This document shows, piece by piece, positions 14,714 through 29,500 of a stretch of 64,000 bases of DNA. The translations under genes were made by a program, and so were the position numbers. Under the pieces are notes generated by a model, which had not been told where the DNA came from, did not search any database, and saw only the letters and a program-made list of their open reading frames with translations. Within the stretch, counting starts at the first letter, position 1. Every line of letters starts with the position of its first letter. Location of the stretch: assembly GCA_964035775.1 (NCBI GenBank), contig OZ038317.1, forward strand, positions 3,791,721 through 3,855,720, written 5' to 3'. This DNA is from Osedax frankpressi (Eukaryota > Annelida > Polychaeta > Sabellida > Siboglinidae).

Positions 14714-16128
14714 ATGATAATGCCTGATTTATTATGTATGATAATGCCTGATTTATTATGTATGATAATGCCTGATTTATTATGTATGATAGTGCCTAAT
14801 TTGGTGTGTATGATAATGCCTGATTTATTATAAATGATAATGCCTGATTTAATATGTATGATAATGCCTGATTTATTATGTATGATAATGCCTGATTTGG
14901 TGTGTATGATAATGCCTGATTTATTATAAATGATAATGCCTGATTTAATATGTAAGATAATGCCTGATTTATTATGTATGATAATGCCTGATTTATTATG
15001 TATGATAATGCCTGATTTATTATGTATGATAGTTCCTGATTTACTATGTATGATAATGCCTGATTTATTATGTATGATAATGCCTGATTTAGTGTGTATG
15101 ATAGTGCCTGATTTATTATGTAAGATAATGCCTGATTTATTATGTATGATAGTGACTGATTTAGTGTGTGTGATAATGCCTGATTTATTATATATGATAA
15201 TGCCTGATTTAATATGTATGATAATGCCTGATTTATTATGTATGATAATGCTTGCTTTATTATAAATGATAATGCCTGATTTATTATGTATTATAGTGCC
15301 TGATTTATTATGTATGATAATGCCTGATTTATTATGTATGATAATGCCTGATTTATTATGTATGATAATGCCTGATTTATTATGTATGATAGTGCCTGTT
15401 TAGTGTGTATGATAATGCCTGATTTATTATGCATTATAGTGCCTGATTTATTATGTATGATAATGCCTGATTTATTATGTATGATAATGCCTGATTTACT
15501 ATGTATAATAATGCCTGATTTATTATGTATGATAATGCCTGATTTATTATATATGATAGTGCCTGATTTATTATGTATGATAATGCCTGATTTATTATGT
15601 ATGAAAGTGCCTGATTTATTATGTATGATAATGCCTGATTTATTATGTATGATAATGCCTGATTTATTATGTATGATAGTGCCTGATTTAGTGTGTATGA
15701 TAATGCCTGATTTATTATAAATGATAGTGACTGATTTAGTGTGTATGATAATGCTTGATTTATTATATATGATAATGCCTGATTTAATATGTATGATAAT
15801 GCCTGATTTATTATGTATTATAGTGCCTGATTTATTATGTATAATAATGCCTGATTTATTATGTATGATAATGCCTGATTTATTATGTATTATAGTGCCT
15901 GATTTATTATGTATGATAATGCCTGATTTATTATGTATGATAATGCCTGATTTATTATGTATGATAATGCCTGATTTATTATGTATGATAGTGCCTGATT
16001 TAGTGTGTATGATAATGCCTGATTTATTATATATGATAGTGACTGATTTAGTGTGTATGATAATGCCTGATTTATTATATATGATAATGCCTGATTTAAT
16101 ATGTATGATAGTGCCTGATTTATAATGT
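14714..16128 (+). repeat. 1,415-bp tandem repeat, copy 1
   Basis: Matches 16129-17543 at an offset of 1,415 bp (59 x 24 minus 1, from one 23-bp monomer). Both copies carry GCCTAATTTGGTGTG, TAAGATAATG, AGTTCCTGATTTACTATG and GCTTGCTTTATTATAA variants. A few single differences exist, such as GTATGATAATG against GTATGTTAATG near 15214/16629. Confidence 0.85.
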
Positions 16129-17543
16129 ATGATAATGCCTGATTTATTATGTATGATAATGCCTGATTTATTATGTATGATAATGCCTGATTTATTATGT
16201 ATGATAGTGCCTAATTTGGTGTGTATGATAATGCCTGATTTATTATAAATGATAATGCCTGATTTAATATGTATGATAATGCCTGATTTATTATGTATGA
16301 TAATGCCTGATTTGGTGTGTATGATAATGCCTGATTTATTATAAATGATAATGCCTGATTTAATATGTAAGATAATGCCTGATTTATTATGTATGATAAT
16401 GCCTGATTTATTATGTATGATAATGCCTGATTTATTATGTATGATAGTTCCTGATTTACTATGTATGATAATGCCTGATTTATTATGTATGATAATGCCT
16501 GATTTAGTGTGTATGATAGTGCCTGATTTATTATGTAAGATAATGCCTGATTTATTATGTATGATAGTGACTGATTTAGTGTGTGTGATAATGCCTGATT
16601 TATTATATATGATAATGCCTGATTTAATATGTATGTTAATGCCTGATTTATTATGTATGATAATGCTTGCTTTATTATAAATGATAATGCCTGATTTATT
16701 ATGTATTATAGTGCCTGATTTATTATGTATGATAATGCCTGATTTATTATGTATGATAATGCCTGATTTATTATGTATGATAATGCCTGATTTATTATGT
16801 ATGATAGTGCCTGTTTAGTGTGTATGATAATGCCTGATTTATTATGCATTATAGTGCCTGATTTATTATGTATGATAATGCCTGATTTATTATGTATGAT
16901 AATGCCTGATTTAATATGTATAATAATGCCTGATTTATTATGTATGATAATGCCTGATTTATTATATATGATAGTGCCTGATTTATTATGTATGATAATG
17001 CCTGATTTATTATGTATGAAAGTGCCTGATTTATTATGTATGATAATGCCTGATTTATTATGTATGATAATGCCTGATTTATTATGTATGATAGTGCCTG
17101 ATTTAGTGTGTATGATAATGCCTGATTTATTATAAATGATAGTGACTGATTTAGTGTGTATGATAATGCTTGATTTATTATATATGATAATGCCTGATTT
17201 AATATGTATGATAATGCCTGATTTATTATGTATTATAGTGCCTGATTTATTATGTATAATAATGCCTGATTTATTATGTATGATAATGCCTGATTTATTA
17301 TGTATTATAGTGCCTGATTTATTATGTATGATAATGCCTGATTTATTATGTATGATAATGCCTGATTTATTATGTATGATAATGCCTGATTTATTATGTA
17401 TGATAGTGCCTGATTTAGTGTGTATGATAATGCCTGATTTATTATATATGATAGTGACTGATTTAGTGTGTATGATAATGCCTGATTTATTATATATGAT
17501 AATGCCTGATTTAATATGTATGATAGTGCCTGATTTATAATGT
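16129..17543 (+). repeat. 1,415-bp tandem repeat, copy 2 (start of large block A)
   Basis: Second copy of 14714-16128 and the first part of the 10,269-bp block. The corresponding position in block B (from about 26,399) is a single copy, so the two large blocks differ in the context on their left side. Confidence 0.82.
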
Positions 17544-20500
17544 ATGATAATGCCTGATTTATTATGTATGATAATGCCTGATTTATTATAAATGATAATG
17601 CCTGATTTAATATGTATGATAATGCCTGATTTATTATGTATGATAATGCCTGATTTGGTGTGTATGATAATGCCTGATTTATTATAAATGATAATGCCTG
17701 ATTTAATATGTAAGATAATGCCTGATTTATTATGTATGATAATGCCTGATTTATTATGTATGATAATGCCTGATTTATTATGTATGATAGTTCCTGATTT
17801 ACTATGTATGATAATGCCTGATTTATTATGTATGATAATGCCTGATTTAGTGTGTATGATAGTGCCTGATTTATTATGTAAGATAATGCCTGATTTATTA
17901 TGTATGATAGTGACTGATTTAGTGTGTGTGATAATGCCTGATTTATTATATATGATAATGCCTGATTTAATATGTATGATAATGCCTGATTTATTATGTA
18001 TGATAATGCTTGATTTATTATAAATGATAATGCCTGATTTATTATGTATTATAGTGCCTGATTTATTATGTATGATAATGCCTGATTTATTATGTATGAT
18101 AATGCCTGATTTATTATGTATGATAATGCCTGATGTATTATGTATGATAGTGCTTGTTTAGTGTGTATGATAATGCCTGATTTATTATGCATTATAGTGC
18201 CTGATTTATTATGTATGATAATGCCTGATTTATTATGTATGATAATGCCTGATTTAATATGTATAATAATGCCTGATTTATTATGTATGATAATGCCTGA
18301 TTTATTATATATGATAGTGCCTGATTTATTATGTATGATAATGCCTGATTTATTATGTATGAAAGTGCCTGATTTATTATGTATGATAATGCCTGATTTA
18401 TTATGTATGATAATGCCTGATTTATTATGTATGATAATGCCTGATTTATTATGTATGATAGTGCCTGATTTAGTGTGTATGATAATGCCTGATTTATTAT
18501 ATATGATAGTGACTGATTTAGTGTGTATGATAATGCCTGATTTATTATATATGATAATGCCTGATTTAATATGTAAGATAATGCCTGATTTATTATGTAT
18601 GATAGTGACTGATTTAGTGTGTGTGATAATGCCTGATTTATTATATATGATAATGCCTGATTTAATATGTATGATAATGCCTGATTTATTATGTATGATA
18701 ATGCTTGATTTATTATAAATGATAATGCCTGATTTATTATGTATTATAGTGCCTGATTTATTATGTATAATAATGCCTGATTTATTATGTATGATAATGC
18801 CTGATTTATTATGTATGATAATGCCTGATGTATTATGTATGATAGTGCTTGTTTAGTGTGTATGATAATGCCTGATTTATTATGCATTATAGTGCCTGAT
18901 TTATTATGTATGATAATGCCTGATTTATTATGTATGATAATGCCTGATTTAATATGTATAATAATGCCTGATTTATTATGTATGATAATGCCTGATTTAT
19001 TATATATGATAGTGCCTGATTTATTATGTATGATAATGCCTGATTTATTATGTATGAAAGTGCCTGATTTATTATGTATGATAATGCCTGATTTATTATG
19101 TATGATAATGCCTAATTTATTATGTATGATAATGCCTGATTTATTAAGTATGATAGTGCCTGATTTAGTGTGTATGATAATGCCTGATTTATTATATATG
19201 ATAGTGACTGATTTAGTGTGTATGATAATGCCTGATTTATTATATATGATAATGCCTGATTTAATATGTATGATAGTGCCTGATTTATAATGTATGATAA
19301 TGCCTGATTTATTATGTATGATAATGCCTGATTTATTATAAATGATAATGCCTGATTTAATATGTATGATAATGCCTGATTTATTATGTATGATAATGCC
19401 TGATTTGGTGTGTATGATAATTCCTGATTTATTATAAATGATAATGCCTGATTTAATATGTAAGATAATGCCTGATTTATTATGTATGATAATGCCTGAT
19501 GTATTATGTATGATAATGCCTGATTTATTATGTATGATAGTTCCTGATTTACTATGTATGATAATGCCTGATTTATTATGTATGATAATGCCTGATTTAG
19601 TGTGTATGATAGTGCCTGATTTATTATGTAAGATAATGCCTGATTTATTATGTATGATAGTGACTGATTTAGTGTGTGTGATAATGCCTGATTTATTATA
19701 TATGATAATGCCTGATTTAATATGTATGATAATGCCTGATTTATTATGTATGATAATGCTTGATTTATTATAAATGATAATGCCTGATTTATTATGTATT
19801 ATAGTGCCTGATTTATTATGTATGATAATGCCTGATTTATTATGTATGATAATGCCTGATTTATTATGTATGATAATGCCTGATTTATTATGTATGATAG
19901 TGCTTGATTAGTGTGTATGATAATGCCTGATTTATTATGCATTATAGTGCCTGATTTATTATGTATGATAATGCCTGATTTATTATGTATGATAATGCCT
20001 GATTTAATATGTATAATAATGCCTGATTTATTATGTATGATAATGCCTGATTTATTATATATGATAGTGCCTGATTTATTATGTATGATAATGCCTGATT
20101 TATTATATATGAAAGTGCCTGATTTATTATGTATGATAATGCCTGATTTATTATGTATGATAATGCCTGATTTATTATGTATGATAGTGCCTGATTTAGT
20201 GTGTATGATAATGCCTGATTTATTATAAATGATAGTGACTGATTTAGTGTGTATGATAATGCTTGATTTATTATATATGATAATGCCTGATTTAATATGT
20301 ATGATAATGCCTGATTTATTATGTATTATAGTGCCTGATTTATTATGTATAATAATGCCTGATTTATTATGTATTATAGTTCCTGATTTACTATGTATGA
20401 TAATGCCTGATTTATTATGTATGATAATGCCTGATTTATTATGTATGATAATGCCTGATTTATTATGTATGATAGTGCCTGATTTAGTGTGTATGATAAT

Positions 20501-23500
20501 GCCTGATTTATTATATATGATAGTGACTGATTTAGTGTGTATGATAATGCCTGATTTATTATATATGATAATGCCTGATTTAATATGTATGATAGTGCCT
20601 GATTTATAATGTATGATAATGCCTGATTTATTATGTATGAAAGTGCCTGATTTATTATGTATGATAATGCCTGATTTATTATGTATGATAATGCCTGATT
20701 TATTATGTATGATAATGCCTGATTTATTATGTATGATAGTGCCTGATTTAGTGTGTATGATAATGCCTGATTTATTATGTATGATAGTGCCTGATTTAGT
20801 GTGTATGATAATGCCTGATTTATTATAAATGATAGTGACTGATTTAATATGTATGATAATGCCTGATTTATTATGTATGATAATGCCTGATTTATTATAA
20901 ATGATAATGCCTGATTTAGTGTGTATGATAATGCCTGATTTATTATGTATGATAATGCCTGATTTATTATATATGATAGTGACTGATTTAGTGTGTATGA
21001 TAATGCCTGATTTATTATATATGATAATGCCTGATTTAATATGTATGATAGTGTCTGATTTATTATGTATGATAATGCCTGATTTATTATGTATGAAAGT
21101 GCCTGATTTATTATGTAAGATAATGCCTGATTTATTATAAATGATAGTGACTGATTTAGTGTGTATGATAATGCCTGATTTATTATATATGATAATGCCT
21201 GATTTAATATGTATGATAATGCCTGATTTATTATGTATAATAATGCCTGATTTATTATGTATGATAATGCCTGATTTATTATGTATGAGAGTGCCTGATT
21301 TATTATGTATGATAATGCCTGATTTAATATGTATGATAATGCCTGATTTAGTGTGTATGATAGTGCCTGATTTATTATGTATGATAATACCTGATTTATT
21401 GTGTATGATAATGCCTGATTTATTATGTATGATAATGCCTGATTTATTATAAATGATAATGCCTGATTTATTATGTATTATAGTGCCTGATTTATTATGT
21501 ATGATAATGCCTGATTTATTATGTATGATAGTGCCTGATTTAGTGTATATGATAATGCCTGATTTATTATATATGATAGTGACTGATTTAGTGTGTATGA
21601 TAATGCCTGATTTATTATATATGATAATGCCTGATTTAATATGTATGATAGTGCCTGATTTATAATGTATGATAGTGCCTGATTTATTATGTATGATAAT
21701 GCCTGATTTATTATGTATGATAATGCCTGATTTATTATGTATGATAATGCCTGATTTATTATGTATGATAGTGCCTAATTTGGTGTGTATGATAATGCCT
21801 GATTTATTATAAATGATAATGCCTGATTTAATATGTATGATAATGCCTGATTTATTATGTATGATAATGCCTGATTTGGTGTGTATGATAATGCCTGATT
21901 TATTATGCATTATAGTGCCTGATTTATTATGTATGATAATGCCTGATTTATTATGTATGATAATGCCTGATTTAATATGTATAATAATGCCTGATTTATT
22001 ATGTATGATAATGCCTGATTTATTATATATGATAGTGCCTGATTTATTATGTATGATAATGCCTGATTTATCATGTATGAAAGTGCCTGATTTATTATGT
22101 ATGATAATGCCTGATTTATTATGTATGATAATGCCTGATTTATTATGTATTATAGTGCCTGATTTATTATGTATGATAATGCCTGATTTATTATGTATGA
22201 TAATGCCTGATTTATTATGTATTATAGTGCCTGATTTATTATGTATGATAATGCCTGATTTATTATGTATGATAATGCCTGATTTATTATGTATGATAAT
22301 GCCTGATTTATTATGCATTATAGTGCCTGATTTATTATGTATGATAATGCCTGATTTATTATGTATGATAATGCCTGATTTAATATGTATAATAATGCCT
22401 GATTTATTATGTATGATAATGCCTGATTTATTATATATGATAGTGCCTGATTTATTATGTATGATAATGCCTGATTTATTATGTATGAAAGTGCCTGATT
22501 TATTATGTATGATAATGCCTGATTTATTATGTATGATAATGCCTGATTTATTATGTATGATAGTGCCTGATTTAGTGTGTATGATAATGCCTGATTTATT
22601 ATAAATGATAGTGACTGATTTAGTGTGTATGATAATGCTTGATTTATTATATATGATAATGCCTGATTTAATATGTATGATAATGCCTGATTTATTATGT
22701 ATTATAGTGCCTGATTTATTATGTATAATAATGCCTGATTTATTATGTATGATAATGCCTGATTTATTATGTATTATAGTGCCTGATTTATTATGTATGA
22801 TAATGCCTGATTTATTATGTATGATAATGCCTGATTTATTATGTATGATAATGCCTGATTTATTATGTATGATAGTGCCTGATTTAGTGTGTATGATAAT
22901 GCCTGATTTATTATATATGATAGTGACTGATTTAGTGTGTATGATAATGCCTGATTTATTATATATGATAATGCCTGATTTAATATGTATGATAGTGCCT
23001 GATTTATAATGTATGATAATGCCTGATTTAGTATGTATGATAATGCCTGATTTATTATAAATGATAATGCCTGATTTAATATGTATGATAATGCCTGATT
23101 TATTATGTATGATAATGCCTGATTTGGTGTGTATGATAATGCCTGATTTATTATAAATGATAATGCCTGATTTAATATGTAAGATAATGCCTGATTTATT
23201 ATGTATGATAATGCCTAATTTATTATGTATGATAATGCCTGATTTATTATGTATGATAGTTCCTGATTTACTATGTATGATAATGCCTGATTTATTATGT
23301 ATGATAATGCCTGATTTAGTGTGTATGATAGTGCCTGATTTATTATGTAAGATAATGCCTGATTTATTATGTATGATAGTGACTGATTTAGTGTGTGTGT
23401 GATAATGCCTGATTTATTATATATGATAATGCCTGATTTAATATGTATGATAATGCCTGATTTATTATGTATGATAATGCTTGATTTATTATAAATGATA

Positions 23501-26398
23501 ATGCCTGATTTATTATGTATTATAGTGCCTGATTTATTATGTATGATAATGCCTGATTTATTATGTATGATAATGCCTGATTTATTATGTATGATAATGC
23601 CTGATGTATTATGTATGATAGTGCTTGTTTAGTGTGTATGATAATGCCTGATTTATTATGCATTATAGTGCCTGATTTATTATGTATGATAATGCCTGAT
23701 TTATTATGTATGATAATGCCTGATTTAATATGTATAATAATGCCTGATTTATTATGTATGATAATGCCTGATTTATTATGTATGATAGTGCCTGATTTAG
23801 TGTGTATGATAATGCCTGATTTATTATATATGATAGTGACTGATTTAGTGTGTATGATAATGCCTGATTTATTATATATGATAATGCCTGATTTAATATG
23901 TATGATAGTGCCTGATTTATAATGTATGATAATGCCTGATTTATTATGTATGATAATGCCTGATTTATTATAAATGATAATGCCTGATTTAATATGTATG
24001 ATAATGCCTGATTTATTATGTATGATAATGCCTGATTTGGTGTGTATGATAATGCCTGATTTATTATAAATGATAATGCCTGATTTAATATGTAAGATAA
24101 TGCCTGATTTATTATGTATGATAATGCCTGATTTATTATGTATGATAATGCCTGATTTATTATGTATGATAGTTCCTGATTTACTATGTATGATAATGCC
24201 TGATTTATTATGTATAATAATGCCTGATTTAGTGTGTATGATAGTGCCTGATTTATTATGTAAGATAATGCCTGATTTATTATGTATGATAGTGACTGAT
24301 TTAGTGTGTGTGATAATGCCTGATTTATTATATATGATAATGCCTGATTTAATATGTATGATAATGCCTGATTTATTATGTATGATAATGCTTGATTTAT
24401 TATAAATGATAATGCCTGATTTATTATGTATTATAGTGCCTGATTTATTATGTAAGATAATGCCTGATTTATTATGTATGATAATGCCTGATTTATTATG
24501 TATGATAATGCCTGATTTATTATGTATGATAGTGCTTGATTTATTATGTATGATAATGCCTGATTTATTATGTATGATAATGCCTGATTTATTATGTATG
24601 ATAGTGCCTGATTTAGTGTGTATGATAATGCCTGATTTATTATATATGATAGTGACTGATTTATTATGTATGATAATGCCTGATTTAATATGTATAATAA
24701 TGCCTGATTTATTATGTATGATAATGCCTGATTTATTATATATGATAGTGCCTGATTTATTATGTATGATAATGCCTGATTTATTATATATGAAAGTGCC
24801 TGATTTATTATGTATGATAATGCCTGATTTATTATGTATGATAATGCCTGATTTATTATGTATGATAGTGCCTGATTTAGTGTGTATGATAATGCCTGAT
24901 TTATTATAAATGATAGTGACTGATTTAGTGTGTATGATAATGCTTGATTTATTATATATGATAATGCCTGATTTAATATGTATGATAATGCCTGATTTAT
25001 TATGTATTATAGTGCCTGATTTATTATGTATAATAATGCCTGATTTATTATGTATGATAATGCCTGATTTATTATGTATTATAGTTCCTGATTTACTATG
25101 TATGATAATGCCTGATTTATTATGTATGATAATGCCTGATTTATTATGTATGATAATGCCTGATTTATTATGTATGATAGTGCCTGATTTAGTGTGTATG
25201 ATAATGCCTGATTTATTATATATGATAGTGACTGATTTAGTGTGTATGATAATGCCTGATTTATTATATATGATAATGCCTGATTTAATATGTATGATAG
25301 TGCCTGATTTATAATGTATGATAATGCCTGATTTATTATGTATGAAAGTGCCTGATTTATTATGTATGATAATGCCTGATTTATTATGTATGATAATGCC
25401 TGATTTATTATGTATGATAATGCCTGATTTATTATGTATGATAGTGCCTGATTTAGTGTGTATGATAATGCCTGATTTATTATGTATGATAGTGCCTGAT
25501 TTAGTGTGTATGATAATGCCTGATTTATTATAAATGATAGTGACTGATTTAATATGTATGATAATGCCTGATTTATTATGTATGATAATGCCTGATTTAT
25601 TATAAATGATAATGCCTGATTTAGTGTGTATGATAATGCCTGATTTATTATGTATGATAATGCCTGATTTATTATATATGATAGTGACTGATTTAGTGTG
25701 TATGATAATGCCTGATTTATTATATATGATAATGCCTGATTTAATATGTATGATAGTGTCTGATTTATTATGTATGATAATGCCTGATTTATTATGTATG
25801 AAAGTGCCTGATTTATTATGTAAGATAATGCCTGATTTATTATAAATGATAGTGACTGATTTAGTGTGTATGATAATGCCTGATTTATTATATATGATAA
25901 TGCCTGATTTAATATGTATGATAATGCCTGATTTATTATGTATAATAATGCCTGATTTATTATGTATGGTAATGCCTGATTTATTATGTATGAGAGTGCC
26001 TGATTTATTATGTATGATAATGCCTGATTTAATATGTATGATAATGCCTGATTTAGTGTGTATGATAGTGCCTGATTTATTATGTATGATAATACCTGAT
26101 TTATTGTGTATGATAATGCCTGATTTATTATGTATGATAATGCCTGATTTATTATAAATGATAATGCCTGATTTATTATGTATTATAGTGCCTGATTTAT
26201 TATGTATGATAATGCCTGATTTATTATGTATGATAGTGCCTGATTTAGTGTATATGATAATGCCTGATTTATTATATATGATAGTGACTGATTTAGTGTG
26301 TATGATAATGCCTGATTTATTATATATGATAATGCCTGATTTAATATGTATGATAGTGCCTGATTTATAATGTATGATAGTGCCTGATTTATTATGTA
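16130..26398 (+). repeat. Large block A, 10,269 bp
   Basis: From 16130 to about 24,066 every diagnostic variant recurs exactly 10,269 bp downstream, and from there to 26,398 exactly 12,430 bp downstream. The length is 428 x 24 minus 3, which equals five 23-bp monomers (-5) and one 26-bp monomer (+2). I noticed no difference from block B at the rare variants I compared, for example AATTCCTG near 19410, TATCATGTATG near 22070, GTATGGTAATG near 25965 and GTATGTTAATG near 16630. Edges are approximate because the junction is itself satellite. Confidence 0.9.
17880..19269 (+). repeat. 695-bp tandem doublet
   Basis: 17880-18574 and 18575-19269 share the same order of variants at an offset of 695 bp (29 x 24 minus 1), each with one 23-bp monomer. 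Differences are single bases, including GCCTAATTTATTATG and TATTAAGTATG in the second copy and a TATAATAATG monomer near 18770. The doublet recurs in block B at 28149-29538. Confidence 0.82.
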
Positions 26399-26518
26399 TG
26401 ATAATGCCTGATTTATTATGTATGATAATGCCTGATTTATTATGTATGATAATGCCTGATTTATTATGTATGATAGTGCCTAATTTGGTGTGTATGATAA
26501 TGCCTGATTTATTATAAA
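20400..26518 (+). repeat. Dispersed 4,705-bp-offset match within block A
   Basis: About 20.4-21.8 kb matches about 25.1-26.5 kb at an offset of 4,705 bp (196 x 24 plus 1, one 23-bp and one 26-bp monomer between). Shared markers include ATGAAAGTG, ATGAGAGTG, TATTGTGTATG and GATTTAGTGTATATG. The later copy has a single-base GTATGGTAATG variant near 25965 absent from the first. Confidence 0.75.
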
Positions 26519-29500
26519 TGATAATGCCTGATTTAATATGTATGATAATGCCTGATTTATTATGTATGATAATGCCTGATTTGGTGTGTATGATAATGCC
26601 TGATTTATTATAAATGATAATGCCTGATTTAATATGTAAGATAATGCCTGATTTATTATGTATGATAATGCCTGATTTATTATGTATGATAATGCCTGAT
26701 TTATTATGTATGATAGTTCCTGATTTACTATGTATGATAATGCCTGATTTATTATGTATGATAATGCCTGATTTAGTGTGTATGATAGTGCCTGATTTAT
26801 TATGTAAGATAATGCCTGATTTATTATGTATGATAGTGACTGATTTAGTGTGTGTGATAATGCCTGATTTATTATATATGATAATGCCTGATTTAATATG
26901 TATGTTAATGCCTGATTTATTATGTATGATAATGCTTGCTTTATTATAAATGATAATGCCTGATTTATTATGTATTATAGTGCCTGATTTATTATGTATG
27001 ATAATGCCTGATTTATTATGTATGATAATGCCTGATTTATTATGTATGATAATGCCTGATTTATTATGTATGATAGTGCCTGTTTAGTGTGTATGATAAT
27101 GCCTGATTTATTATGCATTATAGTGCCTGATTTATTATGTATGATAATGCCTGATTTATTATGTATGATAATGCCTGATTTAATATGTATAATAATGCCT
27201 GATTTATTATGTATGATAATGCCTGATTTATTATATATGATAGTGCCTGATTTATTATGTATGATAATGCCTGATTTATTATGTATGAAAGTGCCTGATT
27301 TATTATGTATGATAATGCCTGATTTATTATGTATGATAATGCCTGATTTATTATGTATGATAGTGCCTGATTTAGTGTGTATGATAATGCCTGATTTATT
27401 ATAAATGATAGTGACTGATTTAGTGTGTATGATAATGCTTGATTTATTATATATGATAATGCCTGATTTAATATGTATGATAATGCCTGATTTATTATGT
27501 ATTATAGTGCCTGATTTATTATGTATAATAATGCCTGATTTATTATGTATGATAATGCCTGATTTATTATGTATTATAGTGCCTGATTTATTATGTATGA
27601 TAATGCCTGATTTATTATGTATGATAATGCCTGATTTATTATGTATGATAATGCCTGATTTATTATGTATGATAGTGCCTGATTTAGTGTGTATGATAAT
27701 GCCTGATTTATTATATATGATAGTGACTGATTTAGTGTGTATGATAATGCCTGATTTATTATATATGATAATGCCTGATTTAATATGTATGATAGTGCCT
27801 GATTTATAATGTATGATAATGCCTGATTTATTATGTATGATAATGCCTGATTTATTATAAATGATAATGCCTGATTTAATATGTATGATAATGCCTGATT
27901 TATTATGTATGATAATGCCTGATTTGGTGTGTATGATAATGCCTGATTTATTATAAATGATAATGCCTGATTTAATATGTAAGATAATGCCTGATTTATT
28001 ATGTATGATAATGCCTGATTTATTATGTATGATAATGCCTGATTTATTATGTATGATAGTTCCTGATTTACTATGTATGATAATGCCTGATTTATTATGT
28101 ATGATAATGCCTGATTTAGTGTGTATGATAGTGCCTGATTTATTATGTAAGATAATGCCTGATTTATTATGTATGATAGTGACTGATTTAGTGTGTGTGA
28201 TAATGCCTGATTTATTATATATGATAATGCCTGATTTAATATGTATGATAATGCCTGATTTATTATGTATGATAATGCTTGATTTATTATAAATGATAAT
28301 GCCTGATTTATTATGTATTATAGTGCCTGATTTATTATGTATGATAATGCCTGATTTATTATGTATGATAATGCCTGATTTATTATGTATGATAATGCCT
28401 GATGTATTATGTATGATAGTGCTTGTTTAGTGTGTATGATAATGCCTGATTTATTATGCATTATAGTGCCTGATTTATTATGTATGATAATGCCTGATTT
28501 ATTATGTATGATAATGCCTGATTTAATATGTATAATAATGCCTGATTTATTATGTATGATAATGCCTGATTTATTATATATGATAGTGCCTGATTTATTA
28601 TGTATGATAATGCCTGATTTATTATGTATGAAAGTGCCTGATTTATTATGTATGATAATGCCTGATTTATTATGTATGATAATGCCTGATTTATTATGTA
28701 TGATAATGCCTGATTTATTATGTATGATAGTGCCTGATTTAGTGTGTATGATAATGCCTGATTTATTATATATGATAGTGACTGATTTAGTGTGTATGAT
28801 AATGCCTGATTTATTATATATGATAATGCCTGATTTAATATGTAAGATAATGCCTGATTTATTATGTATGATAGTGACTGATTTAGTGTGTGTGATAATG
28901 CCTGATTTATTATATATGATAATGCCTGATTTAATATGTATGATAATGCCTGATTTATTATGTATGATAATGCTTGATTTATTATAAATGATAATGCCTG
29001 ATTTATTATGTATTATAGTGCCTGATTTATTATGTATAATAATGCCTGATTTATTATGTATGATAATGCCTGATTTATTATGTATGATAATGCCTGATGT
29101 ATTATGTATGATAGTGCTTGTTTAGTGTGTATGATAATGCCTGATTTATTATGCATTATAGTGCCTGATTTATTATGTATGATAATGCCTGATTTATTAT
29201 GTATGATAATGCCTGATTTAATATGTATAATAATGCCTGATTTATTATGTATGATAATGCCTGATTTATTATATATGATAGTGCCTGATTTATTATGTAT
29301 GATAATGCCTGATTTATTATGTATGAAAGTGCCTGATTTATTATGTATGATAATGCCTGATTTATTATGTATGATAATGCCTAATTTATTATGTATGATA
29401 ATGCCTGATTTATTAAGTATGATAGTGCCTGATTTAGTGTGTATGATAATGCCTGATTTATTATATATGATAGTGACTGATTTAGTGTGTATGATAATGC